Shown here piece after piece: positions 46,267 through 57,990 of a DNA stretch of 64,000 nucleotides. Within the stretch, counting starts at the first letter, position 1. Every line of letters begins with the position of its first letter. The notes under the pieces were generated by a model. That model worked only from the letters and a program-made list of their open reading frames with translations. It did not search any database and was not told the origin of the DNA. The translations under genes and the position numbers were made by a program. Origin of the DNA: Cheiracanthium punctorium (lineage: Eukaryota; Arthropoda; Arachnida; Araneae; Cheiracanthiidae); contig JAWZYV010011910.1 in assembly GCA_038373885.1 (NCBI GenBank), positions 1 through 64,000 of the forward strand. Reading direction: 5' to 3'.

Positions 46267-47584
46267 AGGCTAAGAAAAATGTTTTATCATTAATCTTTCT
46301 GGCTGTTCGAACCGCAATTATACAGCTCTCATAAACATTGCTTTGTCAATTTAAAGTATTAATGTGCTGTTAAAATACTTGATATTCAAAATGAAGAACT
46401 TTACCTCAACGTTTTTGTTCTTTGCTTCCATTAAAAATAAAACTCAGTTATAAGTTTAAAAGTTCTTTTGAAATGATTTTCTCTGCAACTTTCAACTTGG
46501 TTATTTTTTAATGATGTAATGAGGGTGTTTTTAAAGTGTGTTGTATGTAGTAAATTCTATTCTATTTTATTTTATTTTATCTTTGCCCATCCTGATTGAA
46601 TGTGTCAAAATAAGGTGCATGTATTATTTGTCTTAAAAATTTCTTTTTAACTTCTTTGCATTACTTTGCAATTACTCTCACTAAGCTCTTTCTAAATTCA
46701 TGTACCAAGTTAGGAATTTTCAAAAAGTACAGCTCCTATTTCTTTTGTTATTTTATGAAGACACAATAAACAATCACTGCTCAACAATATGATGTGAAAG
46801 AAAAGCAAAATAATAGTAATAATAACTAATTAACAAAAGCCTCATTATAGCAAGGCAACTGTTTAGCATGAAATTGGCTTTTTTTTTCTGGTGTTCATGT
46901 ATGAGTGCACTTTTTAAAAGGTATTTAGAATACCTGGCATGATGCATCAGAAAAAATATTTGCAATCGAAATTTTGCCCCTATTTTTGATAAGTGGTTGA
47001 TCGTTGCTTCTTTAGAGGCTGGTCTTCTTCATGGGAGTATGATGCTAAGGAAAACTCAAATAGTCAGTAAATTAATATTATTATTATGAATTGCATTATA
47101 TGCATGCACACGCAAAAATAAATTAATTAATCAATTAAAAATAAAACCTTTAACCGCGGAACCAAGACCAAAAGTTTCATTAATGCTGATCTATATATAT
47201 TTAATGTTCGTCGATTAGATATTGGTACAGTAGACTCCCGATTAACCGGGATGGTCGGGAAATGCTTCGTCCCGGATAAGCGAATATTCCGGATAACCCA
47301 ATTTGTTCAAAATAAAAATTATAGAAAATTATAGGGAAAAATTGTAGAAACATTTTGTAGATTTTTATGGAAAAAATATAGAAACTGTAAAATTTGTATA
47401 CAATAGGACATTAATAATTTAATTAATGCAAAAGAAAGAGAATGACTATAAATTCTTATGTTATTTAGGTGTACAATTAGTACATTATAAAAAAAAGTAT
47501 TTTCCCAGCTTCGTAAAGGATGAAATGACAGGAATGTGTTTTCTTTTTTCATTTGCTCTTCGACGAATTTTACAACGCAAAATT

Positions 47585-48250
47585 CTCAGCATCAATTTTT
47601 TAACAGGCTACCATCTTCTTCCTCCAAGTAATTAAGTAACGCGTTATGTACTGATGCGTCACCATGATTCAATTTTTCGATGAGTTGCATGATTTCCTTC
47701 ATCCCTTGACCCTCCCATGGCCGAGTGGATAAGACGCTCACTGAACATGGTGGTGCTCAGTGTTTCTCCATGATTTTGCATGATTTCCTTTGTCACTCCA
47801 CCCAACCAATTTGAGTGGATAAGTTACTGAATACAGTGTGTGACTGAAGTGTCTTGGGTTATGGCCTACCACGTGGCAGTCAATAAAACGTTTGGTATTT
47901 TTCGCGGTTTTCTCCACATATAACGCGAATACGCGTTAGAATCGCGTGAAAAGTCCTCCGCCCAAACACAATACATAGTTCTTCACCAAGGCCATTCTAC
48001 GAAATTCCTTGTTTCTTCTGAGCCACAAGCTTCGCAACATTTCAATTTCGAATCCTCGTTAATCCAATGTTGTATTTTAGTTTTCAAGGTAGTTTCACTT
48101 TCTCAAATCCTCTATGTTTTTTCTTTGAAGTTGAATATTTTCGTCGTGTTCTGTAAGAATTTCCTCTTCTCCATTTTATAAAACCGATATCCATGATTTG
48201 CTTAACCATTGTGCTTTATGCTTACTAATTTCCATGCGTCATCAACATAA
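47585..48250 (-). pseudogene. Tigger/pogo-like transposase fragments
   Basis: On the minus strand near 48250-48030, a frame reads DAWKLVS and then a lysine-rich, frameshifted stretch. After the SINE-like insertion, a frame at 47696-47586 reads MKEIMQLIEKLNHGDASVHN and continues LLNYLEEEDG to a stop. This order and composition fit the C-terminal part of a Tigger/jerky-type transposase after the DDE domain, where a DAW...S motif and acidic helices are usual. The catalytic domain is absent and several stops are present. The family is inferred mainly from the TIRs. Confidence 0.5.
47686..48010 (+). repeat. tRNA-derived SINE-like sequence inside the Tigger remnant
   Basis: 'ggccgagtggataagacgctc' resembles a tRNA A box, and 'tcttgggttatggcc' may be a decayed B box. 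The body carries 'gcggttttctccacat' and 'taacgcgaatacgcgtta', a conserved block found in arthropod SINEs. The first ~89 bp are duplicated imperfectly: 'tgcatgatttcctt' recurs at 47686 and 47775, each time followed by a 'gagtggataag' head. It interrupts the transposase remnant and is therefore younger than the element. Confidence 0.6.
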
Positions 48251-48321
48251 TAAATTTACGACAGTCCCGGATAAGCCGCAACCCGGATTTTTTGATCCCG
48301 GTTAATCGAGAGTCGACTGTA

Positions 48322-51300
48322 TAAGGAAAGGATAAGTTCCCAATTAATGAAATAGTTCAGGTTTCATAAAATATCATGATATAGAAAGTAAAGCTTTTAG
48401 CCGTGATTTTTAAGTAAGCTATACGGTAATGATTTGTAGAATTGGAGTTTTTTACGCAATTTTCTTTTCCTTTTTTCTTTCTTTTAATCTACATGAAGGT
48501 CTACATGATCTATTATAAAGGAAAAAACCTTTGTATAGATCATGTGCGATCTGGGATATACAAGCCTGAAGATATTTGATTCCAAAACAAGTAAATTTTT
48601 GAACATTCACCTCTTAAATATGTTATTTTTCACTAATAAAAATATTTCTATTTATGTATAAGACATCAATCTGGAATATAAAGAGATACACGCTTTTGCA
48701 AGTACTTATTTGTCAAAGGTTTTATGGCAATAGAACGACCTATTTCTTCTGGATTAAACATTCTGAGAATATTAATTGATCACCTTATTGTTTTCCAAAT
48801 TTAGACGTGCGATTTTAACATAAAGTTGAGTGTTATGAATGAATGAAATGAATCAGGTTGAACCCTTCATTGAAAAACTACTTTGATCTCACGATCAGAC
48901 TCAAAGGTGTATTAGGGGGAAAGAAACTGTGCGGAAGTGTGTTATTAAAATAAAAGAGAATCTCACGCAAAAGTTAACGCCCAATTCTCAAGGAACAAGA
49001 GCAGCTTTTTTAGAGGTCAAGACTTAGCCAATGACTCATCATTTGTTTGCCCACATGCAATGCAAAGATTTTTAGCTTCATTTCTTCCGCACGTTAATTC
49101 CTGTGAAGACGCAAAACTCTGATATTTGGACTGTCGGCTACAGCAGATATTCAAGCATTAGTCAATTTTCCAAATTTTGATTCCTTAAGAATGAATTGAA
49201 TTTCAATGAAATACTTCTGGGTGACACAGTTGCACGAGAGTCTTTTACTTTTTAATCACATAATTTCCAGTAAGAATTATCAATTATTTGTAAAATAGGT
49301 GTCAGAATTATTTTTATCAGTACTGGCATTTACTAAAAACTGGAAAATGCGATGAAAACACATCGATGTAGAACAACTGGATGACATATAGAGAAACTGC
49401 TGTAAAAGTACTGCAGCTGTCACCGTTCGATTCAATTACTAACAATATGGCGAGCGATCGAATTGAAAATCGAGTGCCACAGAGAACTTGATAAAACGTG
49501 CCACGATTGGCAAGTTGATTAACCGTCATGTTGCTGATAGTTAAATCGAGCGATGGCAAAGACTGTACTTTTTCAGCGTTGGGCAGCACATCGAGTTTTT
49601 CGTTTATATCAACATGAAAGTGGTTGCACTTCAAAGTATTAGTTTTGTTTAATTCAACGCATTTTGCTTAACTCAACATAATGTTGATTCAAAAATGTCG
49701 TTGGCCTTATTATCAAATAATTTTGTTGGATCAATAAATCATTTCTTCTAATAAGCATAACATTTCATTGAGTCAACAAAAATTTTGTAGATTCAATAAA
49801 ATAAATCTGTTAGTTTCAGCAAAACTTTCTTTAATTTAACAAAACATTCTTTTTCAGTGAAGTAAATTAAAAAGTGAATTTCTTATTCAATCAAACACTG
49901 ATTTATATATTTATAATATCATAGACATAACAGACAGATTAACTCAAGAAGAATGATGAAGTATGTACTAATCGTTTCAGCAAAACATTTTTAATGCATT
50001 TAAACTTCATTTTTATGAAATTTGAAATACACTTTCACGACTTTAGTAACTTAGCTAAGCGAGGAGCATTTACTCAATTGTTATGATAGGAAATCTACAG
50101 ATTGATCAAAGTCACAAGTGTAGTATATAAACTTAAGTACATCATAATGAATCTAAATCACATAGCCCATAACTCTTGCCTTCAAATAATTAATAATCAT
50201 TTTAATTATTTTAAAATTTAGTCATATTTTCTATGTTTAAGTTTAAAAAATAATAGAAGCTATTCTGAATATTACTTCATTTAAAATAAAAATTTAAAAT
50301 TATTTCTATAGCTTCTGCGTGGATAGATTTCGTTACTTTTTGTTTAAAAATCAGTAATCTCGGAAAACTGAAAAATAAGGTAACACATTTTTTGACTGTA
50401 CTTTTACCATCTATTCATTATGAAATACTGAAGAGTAATTCAAAAAGTTATATACGGGAACATACATAAATTTCGTGTTCACTAGAATGATCGGCATAAA
50501 TCTGCATCTTCACTTTCATCCTTTCAGAACCGGTGTCCTCATTTGAAGACACAAATTTTGAAAGAATACTACAAAGTAAATAATAATAACTTTAAGATGA
50601 AAAATTTTTTGTATATTTTGCGGGAATTTAGTAATTAGGATTTTTTATTTTATTTATTTTATTACTCAAATTTAATCTCTATTTTTATTTTAAAAAATTT
50701 ATTCACCTACATCTATTGGAGAGAAATTATTTAATCAGGTCTGAAAGAGTTATTCTCTTCCACTTTTATTAACTGAAATTTGCACTCATATCATTTACAG
50801 AGCTTTCACTTTCTCCAAGTTTACCAAAACATTTTCAGACTGATTATTAACAAACGAATGCCTATCTCTTAATTAAATTTCTGGTTTTACGACAACGATA
50901 TTCATTCCATAAAAAATACCTGATCCAGAATCCAAACCATTAATTCTAACTAGTAACTCTAACTAAAATCAACATTTTAAAACTATGATTAGTATTCTTT
51001 TTTTTATTTTCATCTCCTGTTTATTTACCTGCATTTATTTTCAGGAATTAAGAGTTTGCTTCTAAATTCTTCTAAAAACACAGTAAAAGCGTTTTCTAAT
51101 TAACGAATATAATTAACAAACTTGTTTTGTTGTTTTTGGAGGATTACATTTTTTAGAGTTGCCTTTGTTCACTTAGCAATGCAAATCGAGTTGAATGTCA
51201 AACAGCTCGTTTCATTAATGATGTATAATAATGAGCGTACACATGGGTGCATTTTACTGAAACATATATTTTGAACCGTTCTGAAAATTCCAATTTTATA

Positions 51301-53467
51301 TATTACTGTTGATATAGGCATGTCACTAGACATCTCGCCTGGAAAAAAATCAACACAATTCGTTTTTTATTCTGCTTATATTAGTTTACCGAGCACTTAA
51401 TTCGATTCTTTGATTTAGATTTTTCGATACCTCAAACACCCCCATGACAGATAAAATAATTTGACGAATTTGTCTTGAATGTTTGTTTAATATTTTTCCA
51501 GAAGGCAGCTTACGTCACCGGGAAATCCATCAGAATCAAAAATAACTTTTCCAGTAAAACTAAATTTCCTGTTTTATCATCATAAGTGCATGCAAATAAG
51601 AAATCTGAACAACCAGTTATTGATGATGAATACAAGGAGAAGAAATTGTGAAAAGCCGTATTGTGCAATTTAGAACCGAAACGAAATTTAAAATATCTAA
51701 ATACCGATGTAATAAAACGTTCTAAATGGGGTATTTCCTGAGTTACCATTATTTTCGCACTAGGAATCAACAAACGGAACCGTATCGGCACGGTTACTTT
51801 TTTAATAGTATCACCGACAGTACAGGAAGAAGCTTCAAAATGTTGTGATGCTTGATGTTTGCGATTTTTAAATTTTTTATTTATTTTATTTTTTTAATTT
51901 TATTTTTTTTTTTGTTTTATTTTATTTTATTTCATTTTTTTATGGTGATAACTCCGGGAACATTAGTTCTGACCGATCATTACAAGACTATCACAATCCC
52001 TAATAGCTGTAGTGGCTCTGTATGCACATTTCTTTCACACACAATTTTCAAATAACCCCTTCTTTACAGTAATGCAGTGTTTATTCGTGAAATTATCAGC
52101 ATCGGGATAATTATCAGAAATATTTTTTTTCTTCATTTTATCAGTCTTAAATGGGGGTAATACATGTGATTTTGAGCTGTCTTAAGTCCATACATGGTTT
52201 TTTTTTTCTTCCATATTTAGCATTTATATTAAACTTAGTTTACAGCATATGGTAACGTACATCTTTTTAAAAGCTTCCTTTTGAAAAATATTTTTTCGTT
52301 GCAGTATTCTGAATCAAAGCAGTATGAGACGCTCATCTCTAAGCAGCAACTTTACGTCCAGTACTACTGGACATGCAAGTTAATTAAACTTTTAGCAAAT
52401 TATGCATGAAGGATTACTCCACTTGAACATTCTGGGTTGCTTAATAATATCTCATCCAGCAGAAGTATTTTCCTTAAGCTGCAAGCTATGATCCCTACAA
52501 TAACATCTTAGTCGCTCGGTTGAGCTTTACTTTCAGCAACGAAAATCTCTTCTCTTTTAAGAAAATCCATTAAAATGCCCATTAAGTTACACTACAGTTT
52601 CCACTAACTATTTCCTGAGCGATTTCGTATGGAATTCTAGTCCTCAAACACATTTCATTGCATTAAACGATAAAGAGGAAAACTCATTTTGAAACATTAT
52701 CTATTAAGTATTTCTTAGAATAAAAATAATATAGTTTTAAGAAAGAGAAACACTATACTCTGCTGTATAATTCCGTGCTCTTTAGAAATCTTAGTACAAG
52801 TGCTGAATTTTTATTTGAAATTTGGGATGCTGTTAATAAAATTTCTTGCAAAATTAATTCGTTGTATTGAGAAAAAACATCTACAATTCTTGAGTGATCG
52901 CCTTCCCATAAATTAAAATTTATACTCCAGTTCTCCTTCTTTCAACTCAGTAATGTTGTTACCATTTACTAAGTTACTATTTTAATGCAATTTAGTTTTT
53001 AGTCTATTAAACTTTTTTCCCTTCCAACTGCCGGTTCATAATTTTTTTATCTAGTATTTTATTAGATTACATCATAATGCTTATCAACTTCTCAAGTGTG
53101 TATTTGTTACTATTTCATACTTGAAATGACTTTTTAGCCATAAATTGTACTGAAGTAGTCAATAAATTGTTCTAAATCGCTCTGTTGTAGTTTTCTAAAT
53201 TAAACATAGTTCAATCCAACGCTGTTTATTATTGGGAACTTAAAAAACGATAATTTTCAAACTTCTGAAAATCTAAATAAAGCAAAATAAACTGTCGAAT
53301 TACAACCCTACATAAAAGGTCACAGAAATCTGGAAACCAAAATTGTGAAAAATAAACAAATAAAAGTAAAAGAAATGCAAAACAAATTAGCCGAAGATTA
53401 TTTTTTCAATAATTAAAGTTAACAATACCACATATTCCTCGTCGTAAGAAGTATTTTTATTTGAAAC
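48322..53467. other. Long AT-rich stretch without a recognised gene
   Basis: No known domain. Minus frames at 49317-49634 (105 codons) and 51510-51791 (93 codons) are the longest and have no recognisable motif. 51880-51940 is T-rich low-complexity sequence. Degenerate 'tcaacaaaa' repeats occur at 49650-49860. Confidence 0.45.
49650..49860 (-). repeat. Degenerate CACTGAAAAA-ended repeat
   Basis: The right end, read on the minus strand, is CACTGAAAAAGAATGTTTTG. It is followed by diverged ~30-bp repeats of the type 'ttgttgaatcaacaaaattt'. This pattern occurs at ends of several arthropod DNA elements. No opposite end was located. Confidence 0.4.
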
Positions 53468-54430
53468 TTTTGTTGTTGTTGTTTCTTATCCCCTTGGTGC
53501 AAATATATTACACCAAGTCCAAGAGACCTTGTTGCACAATGCACTCAAATACCCTCTCCTGGTGGTCTGACAATTGATTCAAGGAGATGCCAATGCGAAG
53601 AAGGAGATGGTCAGGAGAAGCAGGTGGGAAATTTTTCTCTCTTCCGGAAAATTTGCGGCATTTCAGATGGCCAGTTCGGAGTCTGGCCAAAGCAGTTTGC
53701 GCGGGTCTGGGCCCTCTGCAAGACAAGGAAAGGATAGGACATTTAGCTGCATATCAGTGATGGGCAGGTGGGATTCGCCAGACAGAATTGGAATTAATTT
53801 TATGGATAGTGTAAATCTCTGATGGCTGCAAGGTAACAGATGAAGAAATCGGAAGGTCAAAAGCACTTTTAGCTAGTTTGTCAGCAACTTCATTTCCATG
53901 CACTCCAACATGCGAAAGAATCCATTGAAAACAGACAGTTTTGTCAGGTCCCAGATCGATAAGCTTTGATAAAATATCATGTCCAGATTGTTCAACTGTT
54001 TTTGTCCAATTTTTCATGTATTGAATTGAGCTTCTGCTGTCAGTTAGAATCCAGAAGCAGTCTTTATCCGACTGAAGAGAAAAATCTAGGGCCTTTTCAA
54101 TTGCAATGAGTTCGGACCGAAAAACGTAACAATGATCTGGGCTCCTGATACTGCAATTCAGCTCTTTTTCAGGAGTTTTACTAAAGATACCACTTCCTGC
54201 ACGACCTGAATCTAACTTGATACCATCGGTAAAAATTTTTAAGGCATGGTGAGGAATATTGGAGATAATTTCTTGTGACAACTGTTTTAGGAGCTCTTGG
54301 GGCTGGTCCTGTTTGGTGACCCTAGTTAAAAGATTCTCCCTGAAGCCAACATGATCGAGTGAGGTGATTTTTAGAGTGAGGTGAAACTTTTGTATATAAA
54401 GTTTGTCAAGACTTTTCAGAATTTCCAAAA
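53468..54430 (-). mobile_element. 5'-truncated non-LTR retrotransposon
   Basis: On the minus strand, coding sequence (54428 to 53508) is followed by a short 3' UTR and an (AAC)n-type tail, seen on the plus strand as 'ttgttgttgttg' near 53472-53483. The upstream endonuclease and reverse transcriptase are missing, as is usual after incomplete reverse transcription. The RNase H domain places it among RNase H-bearing LINEs such as the I/jockey-related groups. The exact clade cannot be set from this fragment. Confidence 0.8.
53508..54428 (-). pseudogene. Non-LTR retrotransposon ORF2 C-terminus (RNase H)
   Basis: The 224-codon frame (54428-53754) carries a full RNase H fold. TDG has the first aspartate at residue 68, SEL the glutamate at 106, TDSRS the aspartate at 130, and SHVGVHGNEVAD a histidine at 173 and an aspartate at 183. 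All four carboxylates expected for RNA cleavage are present. RNase H would degrade RNA in the RNA-DNA hybrid during retrotransposition. After a frameshift near 53740, a second frame contains ALARLRTGHLKC and ends QQGLLDLV, the usual C-terminal tail region, with the cysteines of the normal zinc knuckle mostly lost. The start at 54428 is simply where the truncated copy begins to be open. Confidence 0.85.
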
Positions 54431-55087
54431 TATCTGAAAAACAATTTTTCTAAAAGACAGTCACAAATGAGCAAATTAATTGATTAATTAATTTAGTGGT
54501 CGATTATTATAACTTAATAGATATTAATTCTAAAAGTTTAATAAATATAAGTATATTGATAATTAATATTTCCTAATCAATGATAACTTTTGAATTTTAA
54601 TTAAGAAAAAACTGCTACAATTTTAAGATTCACTCTGTATTCTTACTTTTCTGTAGAACAATATGGTTTGATATTACAATCGAACCCGTTCATCGAAAAC
54701 CTCCAAATCACGAGATTTCTGAAAATCCTTACATTCATGCATCTAAATTCAATATGTTTTCCATGTTTATCTCGAGAAACTTTGCTTCAAAACTTCTATA
54801 TCTCAAATTTAAGATAGCGTAAATAACGAAAATCGATGTTGAAAGACCACCTTTCTTCAACAACAGATTTTGCATACCAAGGCACTTAAATCGACAACAA
54901 AGGAAGCAGCGATGGTCGAAGAACAAACAACTCTTCTTAAGTTTCAGTAAAATGTTGGTCACGAGGGATTCTCAGCTCTTGTTAACTTTAGTAAGCTAAT
55001 CGGAACAAAGAAAGCTGGACGTCCAAAGTCATCGAAAAACTATTTTTATTGTTAAAGGCATGTATGTTTCAAAATAATGTTGTATGC
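54431..55087. other. No gene recognised
   Basis: AT-rich sequence. The minus frame at 54735-54962 has no recognised motif. Confidence 0.45.
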
Positions 55088-55323
55088 AGGGGAAGGTTGG
55101 GTAGCTCCGGACACATAAACTCATAAAATTTCGAAAACCAGCAGAATTACATGTTTATTTTGAACCTATAAATTAGTTACAATAAGTATAAAGTAAATTA
55201 AAGCTTCTTTATCTTAACTTTGATGAAGGTTTAAAATCTGTCTTCATGATTAATTTTTGATGATTAATTTTTTGGCTGGTAGCTCCGGACGTGCAGATTA
55301 ACGATGACCAAGTCATTCATAGA

Positions 55324-55581
55324 CCTTACACCGTGGGAGCCCATATGATTGTATGCACGGGGGAGGTGGGGGGGCAAGTCAAGGGTCCTGCCCCAGAAAT
55401 ATGCTGTATGTTTAGTGTTGAACAACACTACCAGTACGTAATTATAATGGTACTATGTACGTAACCAGTACGTAACCAGTACGTACGTCGTACCAGTACG
55501 TAAATTATAATGGTACTATGGCGGGTAGGAGGGAACCATGACTGCTCCCTGCCCATAGGTATGGACGTCCATGCCTTACAT
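55324..55581. mobile_element. hAT-type MITE, 242 bp
   Basis: The core is 55332-55573. It starts CGTGGGAGCCCATA and ends with the inverse of CATGGACGTCCATA (10 of 14 match). The flanking 8-mers CCTTACAC and CCTTACAT agree at 7 of 8 positions, which supports a hAT-type TSD. The interior repeats 'aattataatggtactatg' and 'ccagtacgta' in tandem. Confidence 0.75.
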
Positions 55582-55730
55582 TGTTAATAAAAGTAGTTAA
55601 CATTTCATCATAAAATGGTGCTGAATTATCTGTAATGTTTGCATGGTGAAACGTTGAACCTTGATTTGGTGCTTAAACTGATCAATGGAACCAAATTATA
55701 GTTCAACGTTTCTCCATAGAAAGGTTACTA

Positions 55731-56090
55731 CTAATTTCGCTCCATTTTATGGTGAAACGTTGAACTTACTTCCATGAACGGTGTACACACGTCGCAATAG
55801 TAGTAAAGCTGCCAAGGACCTATGTCTACACAGGCGTGTGCCCAGCCTTTACATCTCTGACATTGAATCTGGTCTTCTTTGAAGGTTCCGCTGAAAATTA
55901 TGCACTCTGTTTCCTGTTCCCTTGTTAAATTTTGGATGTTCTTCCTTGTTTAAATTTTTTCTTTGTTGCCGTTGGTGCTTTGCCTTCATAAATTGCAGCC
56001 TTGTTTTTTTTTCTACCAACGATATTTTAAAGGGTGACAATGTGAGAATCTCGCTTTTCTGTGATTTTCGTGAAAGCGTCAAAATGTGTT
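55731..56090 (-). pseudogene. pogo/Tigger-type transposase C-terminus with zinc motif
   Basis: The minus frame at 56082-55849 reads SEILTLSPFKISLVEKKTR and then a long basic linker. This matches the S-E-(V/I)-L-T-x-(S/T)-P-(Y/F)-K pattern common after the DDE domain in insect pogo/Tigger proteins. After a frameshift, the next frame reads FKEDQIQCQRCKGWAHACVD and ends in YYYCDVC, a C-terminal zinc-binding motif of the QC..C..WAH..C type. The first CxxC pair is damaged (ECII). The frame stops at 55731. The catalytic and DNA-binding domains are missing here. The assignment rests on motif memory and could not be checked by search. Confidence 0.6.
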
Positions 56091-56100
56091 TCTAAGATGC

Positions 56101-56697
56101 ATTAGGGAGAGAGGACAACTGCTTTAGCAATTGATGTATAGTGAGTAGATGATGGTCTGAATTTTCACTGGCTCATGGATACGTTATTAGATATCCGTGG
56201 CTTTGGTATTGCATGGTAGGTTTTGAGTCGAGACCGACTCTTTGGCAAAACTGGTCATCGCAAGTGGCAAAAATCCAATTTACTGAAAATATTTGAATCA
56301 AAAGTATAAATTTCCCAGCATATCTGAATCTAGCCGCCCAAAGGTGTCCGTGGGTACCCGAAAAAATTGTGTCTGGTTTTACTCAATCTTTCAGATCTGT
56401 TTTCATTTGACGCATTAATTTCTACAAATCACACGACAATTAATAACCTACTCACAAACTACAACTATTACCGTACAGCATATTCAATAAATGACGATGA
56501 AGTACTTGCATTTAATATACAATAACGGCATTCAAAAAGTAAACGGTGCGTGCAAAAATCAATGCAAAGAACAAAAGAATGGCACTCGTTGTGCGCTCAG
56601 TACTTGCGCCACTACTAGTTCAAATATTCGATTTAAAGTATCGGTTATCTATGTGTTCGTGGTTGCTCAGAAATGATAGTGGACGAGGCTACCCACC
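56101..56697. other. No gene recognised
   Basis: This may contain the upstream part or far end of the pogo-like remnant, but no TIR partner is clear. Short frames at 56491-56749 have no domain. Confidence 0.4.
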
Positions 56698-56901
56698 ATC
56701 CGGGTGGGGGCATCGTGATTCTACCGTTCCTGCTTGTGCACTCCGATGAGTAATCCAAAGAGGCCTACGGATGCTCACTTATTGGTTCCAACATTTAGAT
56801 ACGTCATCTAACGGTCGAATCTAACCAATGAGGAAACGTCCGTAGCCTCTTTCGGAGTGCACAAGCAGGCCCGTTAGAATCACGATGGCCCCGATACGGG
56901 T
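56698..56901. mobile_element. Fold-back hAT-type MITE, 188 bp
   Basis: The core is 56706-56893. Long inverted arms cover most of the element: 'catcgtgattctaccg', 'cctgcttgtgcactccga' and 'aaagaggcctacgga' on the left face their inverses on the right. The flanking 8-mers ATCCGGGT and ATACGGGT agree at 7 of 8. The middle holds 'ttattggttccaacattta' opposite 'gattctaaccaat...'. No coding capacity. Confidence 0.85.
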
Positions 56902-57007
56902 CTGCCGGACTCTCCCTTATATCTGCGATCTGACAAACAATCTGCTATCATACCACTGTATTTTGTTACAATAAAAGCAACTAAAACGTTTTTTAATTTT
57001 TTAATTA

Positions 57008-57098
57008 CACCATCATTGTAAAAGATTTGTGGCAAAATGTAATTAGAATTCTGCACAAAAAAATAAAATAAACTCTATCTTAGCGGAAATTATTAATA
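57008..57098 (+). repeat. 91-bp direct repeat, copy 1
   Basis: From 'caccatcattgtaaaagatt' to 'ggaaattattaata'. It recurs at 57901-57990 with two substitutions and one indel. Confidence 0.9.
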
Positions 57099-57900
57099 TG
57101 AAAAATATACGTATTTTAAACCTTTTTATCTCAATTTTTTTTCCTGTCCCGTGAGATTCGAGATAGAGAGGCTTAACTGTGGACAAAATGTGTCATGTCT
57201 GAAGAGATCCCACAAATTGTGCATTGTACTGAGCCTTGTGATACAACGTATTGTTTCATATTCGTACAAGGACCTAACAAAACAATAAGAAAGATACTCA
57301 TTTTAATCTTCAGTGTTACCTGCTCTACAAGAATTCTTGTAAATTTCGCCAGAGAACCAATCCGGTTGCACAGAACGGGCAAATGAAAGGATTTTTTACC
57401 TAATTCACTAATAAAATTAGTGAGTGCACAAGTTCAGTCAAAAACCATAACACTCATGTCGTGTATTTTAGATTATACAAGTATATCTCACTCAGATTGG
57501 AACTCTTGACAAATTTTGAGAGATGGAATCAGAAACGTAGTCAGAGCAAAAATCGAAATTAGAAGGTGTTTTAGAATCATATTACAATCGTCATCATCAA
57601 TCATCATAGAATCATATTTTATATTGAGCCTGAGTATATTTATTATGTCTTCGCAGCCCTTCTCATATCTGTTGTATGTTTCAAATGTATAATTCCACGT
57701 TCCTACTCATAAACCGACATTTTAAGTTTTGATTTCTGTCTGCTCATTTTAGGAAAATTTCTCCAAATTTTTGTAAATGAATTTTTAACAATTATTCCAG
57801 ACACAGGTTTTGGCAACACCATTGTATAGTTGTTAGAACTAATTTTAAATAATGAAAAATATACGGCTGCAATTCTAGTCAAATTTATCAAATATAAAAA

Positions 57901-57990
57901 CACCATCATTGTAAAAGATTTGTGGCAAAATGTAATTAAAATTCTGCACAAAAAATAAAATAAACTCTATCTTATCGGAAATTATTAATA
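57901..57990 (+). repeat. 90-bp direct repeat, copy 2
   Basis: The second copy of 57008-57098, 893 bp downstream. A shorter shared string ('aatgaaaaatatacg') lies beside each copy, but in a different position relative to the repeat. Confidence 0.9.

Larger units (their letters stand above)
47226..48321 (-). mobile_element. Tigger/pogo-like transposon remnant, 1,092 bp
   Basis: The core is 47228-48319 between TA dinucleotides. The left TIR CAGTAGACTCCCGATTAACC and the right inverse CAGTCGACTCTCGATTAACC are the classic Tigger-type end. Subterminal 'ccggataa' motifs face each other at both ends. Inside are decayed minus-strand transposase fragments separated by a SINE-like insertion at about 47690-48000. 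The element is too short and too damaged to be active. Confidence 0.9.
55088..56100 (-). mobile_element. pogo-like element remnant, GGGGAAGGTTGGGTAG end
   Basis: The end GGGGAAGGTTGGGTAGCTCC near 55090 resembles the TIRs of 27148-28340 and 15813-17532. A partial repeat (GGTAGCTCCGGACGTG) lies at 55279. The region 55600-55760 repeats 'atggtgaaacgttgaac' in both orientations, and the transposase C-terminus reads toward this end on the minus strand. The other end was not found. A hAT-type MITE is inserted at 55332-55573. Confidence 0.6.

Noticed and set aside
47704..47770. tRNA-Ser/Leu gene
   Set aside because: It has an A-box-like string, but there is no cloverleaf, it is partly duplicated, and it continues into a SINE body.
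49317..49634. 105-codon minus-strand frame
   Set aside because: No recognisable domain, no supporting splice or promoter signals, and length is within chance for this much sequence.
51510..51791. 93-codon minus-strand frame
   Set aside because: No domain or transposon motif was recognised. It may be chance or very decayed repeat sequence.
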